A stretch of 6,212 nt of DNA from CAZMVU01 sp964569295 (lineage in GTDB: Bacteria; Hydrogenedentota; Hydrogenedentia; Hydrogenedentales; JAGMZX01). The position numbers were made by a program, and so were the translations under genes. Position 1 is the stretch's first letter, and each line of letters opens with the position of its first letter. The notes under the pieces were generated by a model that had not been told where the DNA came from, searched no databases, and saw only the letters and a list, made by a program, of their open reading frames with translations. The stretch spans positions 1-6,212 of the forward strand of contig CAZMVU010000252.1 in assembly GCA_964569295.1 (NCBI GenBank). Direction: 5' to 3'. Of the stretch, positions 4,242-6,212 are shown piece by piece.

Positions 4242-6212
4242 TCAGTGCAGCCGAGGGTTGCGTCTGATCTGCTGTGACGCCGTAATGGCGAAGATGATCG
4301 CCGCCAAGACTAGGCCATAGGCCGTCGCCGCCGGAACCCCGGGAGCAACGTTAAGCAAGAAGTCCTCTGACGTGACCGTTTCCACATCGTCCGAGACTTC
4401 GCAGTAGAACGATACGCCATCGTCTTCCGGACCTACGACAAAGGCGTACACCGGGGCATCTTCGCCCACGGGCGTGTTGGCTTTGCCATGTTCTACGCGG
4501 TACCACTGGTACGTTAGCGGACCGGTCGCACCGTCAACCGTTACCGCAAGTTCCACTTCCTGACCGGGCGTAGCACCTATAGCACCGGCATTGACTCCGT
4601 GTACGGTCAGAGGTTCGCCATTCTGAGTGGACGTTACGGGCGCGCTCCACGCACCCGCGTTGCCCAACGCATCCGCGGCGTAAACGCGGTACCAGTACGT
4701 GGCGTTGTCGGTGAGGCTGCCAAAGGTATAGGACGTATCGCTTGTGCCGTCTTCAGCGGCCAATACCGTCATAGCGGCATCGGAACAGCAAGCCACGTGG
4801 TACGTGTCCGCTCCCGTGACCGCGCCCCACGATACCGTGTTCTCGTAGCCATTGGTATAGGGCGGTTCGGCATCCATGACAGGGGTTTCCGGCCCAGCCG
4901 TGTCGATGGTGAAGGTCCGGCAGGCGGTGTACGGCGCATCAAGCGGGTTCGTCTCGCCGTCGATGATGGCGCCGGTATCGAGCACATTCAGCGCCACCGT
5001 GCCCTCGAATTCGCCCGTGTCCACCGACACCGTCCAGGTGATGTTGTCCGTGGTGGCAAGCGAAGCGGGCACCAGGCTCGGAGCCGTCACCGATGTACCT
5101 GTGGCGGTGGCAACCAGGTCGAAGTCCGACAAGGCGAGGCCGGTCACCGCTTCCGTGAAGGCCACCTCGAAATCAATCGTAGCCGCATTCGGCGCGGGTG
5201 TGCCTTTCACCGCGGAGGAAACCACGAGCGGCGGCATGGGGATCTCAAAGACGCCCTCAGGCGCGCTCACATAGACTGTTGCGTCTCTGTAGCGCACGGT
5301 TTCGAGTCTGCCGGGATAGGTGGCGAGCACCGTGTAACCGTCGTTCGTGCCGTTGCACAAGGTGTGGTAGAGCCGCACTTCACTTGGGTCGGTGAACGAC
5401 GTGGCGGTCAATATCACGTTGCCCGCCGCGTCGCAGGCCATGCCCGTGGCGCCCGGGTAGCCGCCTAGGTCGGCATACTCATGGCCGGCGGGGGCAAGCT
5501 GATTGTTCACTGGGTCTGCAATGGCCGCATCCACACTGGCTGCGTCGAAGCGGAAGATCTTCGCGGGGAAGGCATAGCCGTGGGCGTAGTACATGTTGCC
5601 CTGTGCGTCAAAGGCCACGGGGCCGCTGGCCTCGCCAATCTGCGCGATGTGCCGCCACGGCGTGTCCAGGTAGTTGCCACCAGCATCGAGCGCTGTATAG
5701 TAGATGCCCGTGCTCCAACTGCTGCCGCCCGCCGAAACGAAGAGGTCCTGCCCCGTGCGCGTATTGAGGCCCCAGGCATTGAGGGTGCTCCCATTCCCGA
5801 GGTTGGCGGGCGCACCGCCCGAAACGGGATCGTACCGGTAGTAGTAGAAGTCGTCGTAGCGACCGTAGTCGCCTGCCTCGTTGAAGAAGATGTAGTCTCC
5901 AACGCGGGTGACCCGCGCGCCGTCCCAATAGGCCTCCTCACCAAAGATGCGTGTGCTCGTGGCGCCGTCATACTCCCAGACCGACATGCGCGTCGAGAAG
6001 CCGGAATCGCCCGTGCTGTAGAAGAGGGTGCCGCTTGCGTCCCAGTCAAAACTCACGAGCGGGTCGGTACTCGGGTTCGGCGTGGGGAAATAGGTCTCCA
6101 CGGTGTATCCGTTTTCTCCCGAGACGGGCGGCGCTTTCGTCCACGAGTCACTGGCTGAGCCCGCCAGCGGGTTGCCCGCGAGGTCGGCAATGTCGGAAAC
6201 GAGCACTGTGAG
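4242..6212 (-). CDS. Large exported modular protein: Ig-like, beta-propeller-like and FN3 domains with C-terminal sorting-type tail (5' end outside window)
   Basis: The frame is open to the right edge: 656 residues in the window, stop at 4242-4244. Counting from the first full codon, it opens inside a SbsA-type Ig-like domain (LTVLVSDIADLAGNPLAG). Residues about 35-326 carry repeated strand-turn units such as FDWDASGTLFYST, YIFFNEAGDYG, VAFDAQGNMYYA and MACDAAGNVILTA; this looks like a beta-propeller, although the blades are divergent. An Ig-like domain follows at about 330-437 (VAFTEAVTGLALSDFDL, ending FTIDTAGPETP). An FN3-like domain lies at about 443-529 (VSWGAVTGADTYHV, YWYRVYAADALGNAGAWS). 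A further Ig-like domain lies at about 534-622 (LTYQWYRV, VSFYCEVSDD). The end is VPAATAYGLVLAAIIFA plus an RR-containing basic tail. It is probably a cell-surface or secreted adhesion or binding protein; no enzymatic motif is seen. It is likely the first visible gene of the three-gene minus-strand unit. The N-terminus and signal peptide are missing from the window. Confidence 0.83.
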   Translation of the reverse strand, partial: LTVLVSDIADLAGNPLAGSASDSWTKAPPVSGENGYTVETYFPTPNPSTDPLVSFDWDASGTLFYSTGDSGFSTRMSVWEYDGATSTRIFGEEAYWDGARVTRVGDYIFFNEAGDYGRYDDFYYYRYDPVSGGAPANLGNGSTLNAWGLNTRTGQDLFVSAGGSSWSTGIYYTALDAGGNYLDTPWRHIAQIGEASGPVAFDAQGNMYYAHGYAFPAKIFRFDAASVDAAIADPVNNQLAPAGHEYADLGGYPGATGMACDAAGNVILTATSFTDPSEVRLYHTLCNGTNDGYTVLATYPGRLETVRYRDATVYVSAPEGVFEIPMPPLVVSSAVKGTPAPNAATIDFEVAFTEAVTGLALSDFDLVATATGTSVTAPSLVPASLATTDNITWTVSVDTGEFEGTVALNVLDTGAIIDGETNPLDAPYTACRTFTIDTAGPETPVMDAEPPYTNGYENTVSWGAVTGADTYHVACCSDAAMTVLAAEDGTSDTSYTFGSLTDNATYWYRVYAADALGNAGAWSAPVTSTQNGEPLTVHGVNAGAIGATPGQEVELAVTVDGATGPLTYQWYRVEHGKANTPVGEDAPVYAFVVGPEDDGVSFYCEVSDDVETVTSEDFLLNVAPGVPAATAYGLVLAAIIFAITASQQIRRNPRLH
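4245..4337 (-). other. C-terminal sorting-type tail (IPTL-like) of the large modular protein
   Basis: The last 31 residues begin VPAATAYGLVLAAIIF, continue through the hydrophobic stretch and end in IRRNPRLH. The opening resembles the IPTLxxWGLxxLA pattern of IPTL-CTERM tails: aliphatic-Pro, four residues, aromatic-Gly-Leu, then a helix and basic residues. It follows directly after the last Ig-like domain, as expected for such a signal. The class assignment is by eye only. Confidence 0.6.

Noticed and set aside
4599..5468. Long plus-strand open frame (289 codons) opposite the large modular protein
   Set aside because: Its product is dominated by Arg, Gly, His and Val with no recognisable domain, while the minus strand here encodes clear Ig-like and FN3 domains. 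Long antisense frames are common in GC-rich coding DNA.
5481..6158. Plus-strand open frame (225 codons) opposite the propeller-like region
   Set aside because: Low-complexity Val/Ala/Arg/Glu composition, no motif and no ribosome site noted; it is a shadow of the minus-strand gene.
4242..6206. GTG at 6206 (minus strand) as start of the large modular protein
   Set aside because: The frame continues to the window edge and begins inside an Ig-like domain (DLAGNPL), with no signal peptide; the true start lies further right.

Overview
The window looks like accessory or envelope-related chromosome from a GC-rich Gram-negative bacterium of the Planctomycetota/Verrucomicrobiota/Lentisphaerota type, or of candidate phylum Hydrogenedentota. 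The main clue is a prepilin-like protein with the C-terminal H-X9-DG motif, a family that is greatly expanded in those groups. Two large exported multidomain proteins with C-terminal hydrophobic plus Arg-rich tails fit the same picture. The phylum is inferred from gene content only. No rRNA, tRNA, mobile element or CRISPR array was seen.

Plus strand, 1-995: a two-gene operon. The first gene, cut by the left edge, is the C-terminal part of a class II (Ntn-type) glutamine amidotransferase domain protein. Its stop overlaps the start of an AIG2-like gamma-glutamylcyclotransferase (ATGA overlap). Both families act on glutamine or gamma-glutamyl amides, so the pair suggests a small gamma-glutamyl/amide metabolism module whose other parts would lie left of the window.

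Positions 996-1125: a 130-bp convergent gap with only weak dyads.

Minus strand, 6212 down to 1126: three collinear genes for exported proteins. In transcription order they are: (i) a large modular protein cut by the right edge, with the end of a SbsA-type Ig-like domain, a beta-propeller-like region, an Ig-like domain, an FN3-like domain, another Ig-like domain and a sorting-type tail; (ii) a 713-aa surface protein with signal peptide, a conserved N-terminal domain, a thrombospondin-type-3-like calcium loop, two invasin/Big_1-like Ig domains and a hydrophobic-Arg tail; (iii) a 299-aa prepilin-like H-X9-DG protein whose ATG overlaps the stop of (ii). A perfect 10-bp inverted repeat lies between (i) and (ii). 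The arrangement suggests a unit making exported, surface-anchored or polysaccharide-associated proteins together with a pseudopilin-like partner. That functional link rests on gene arrangement only.
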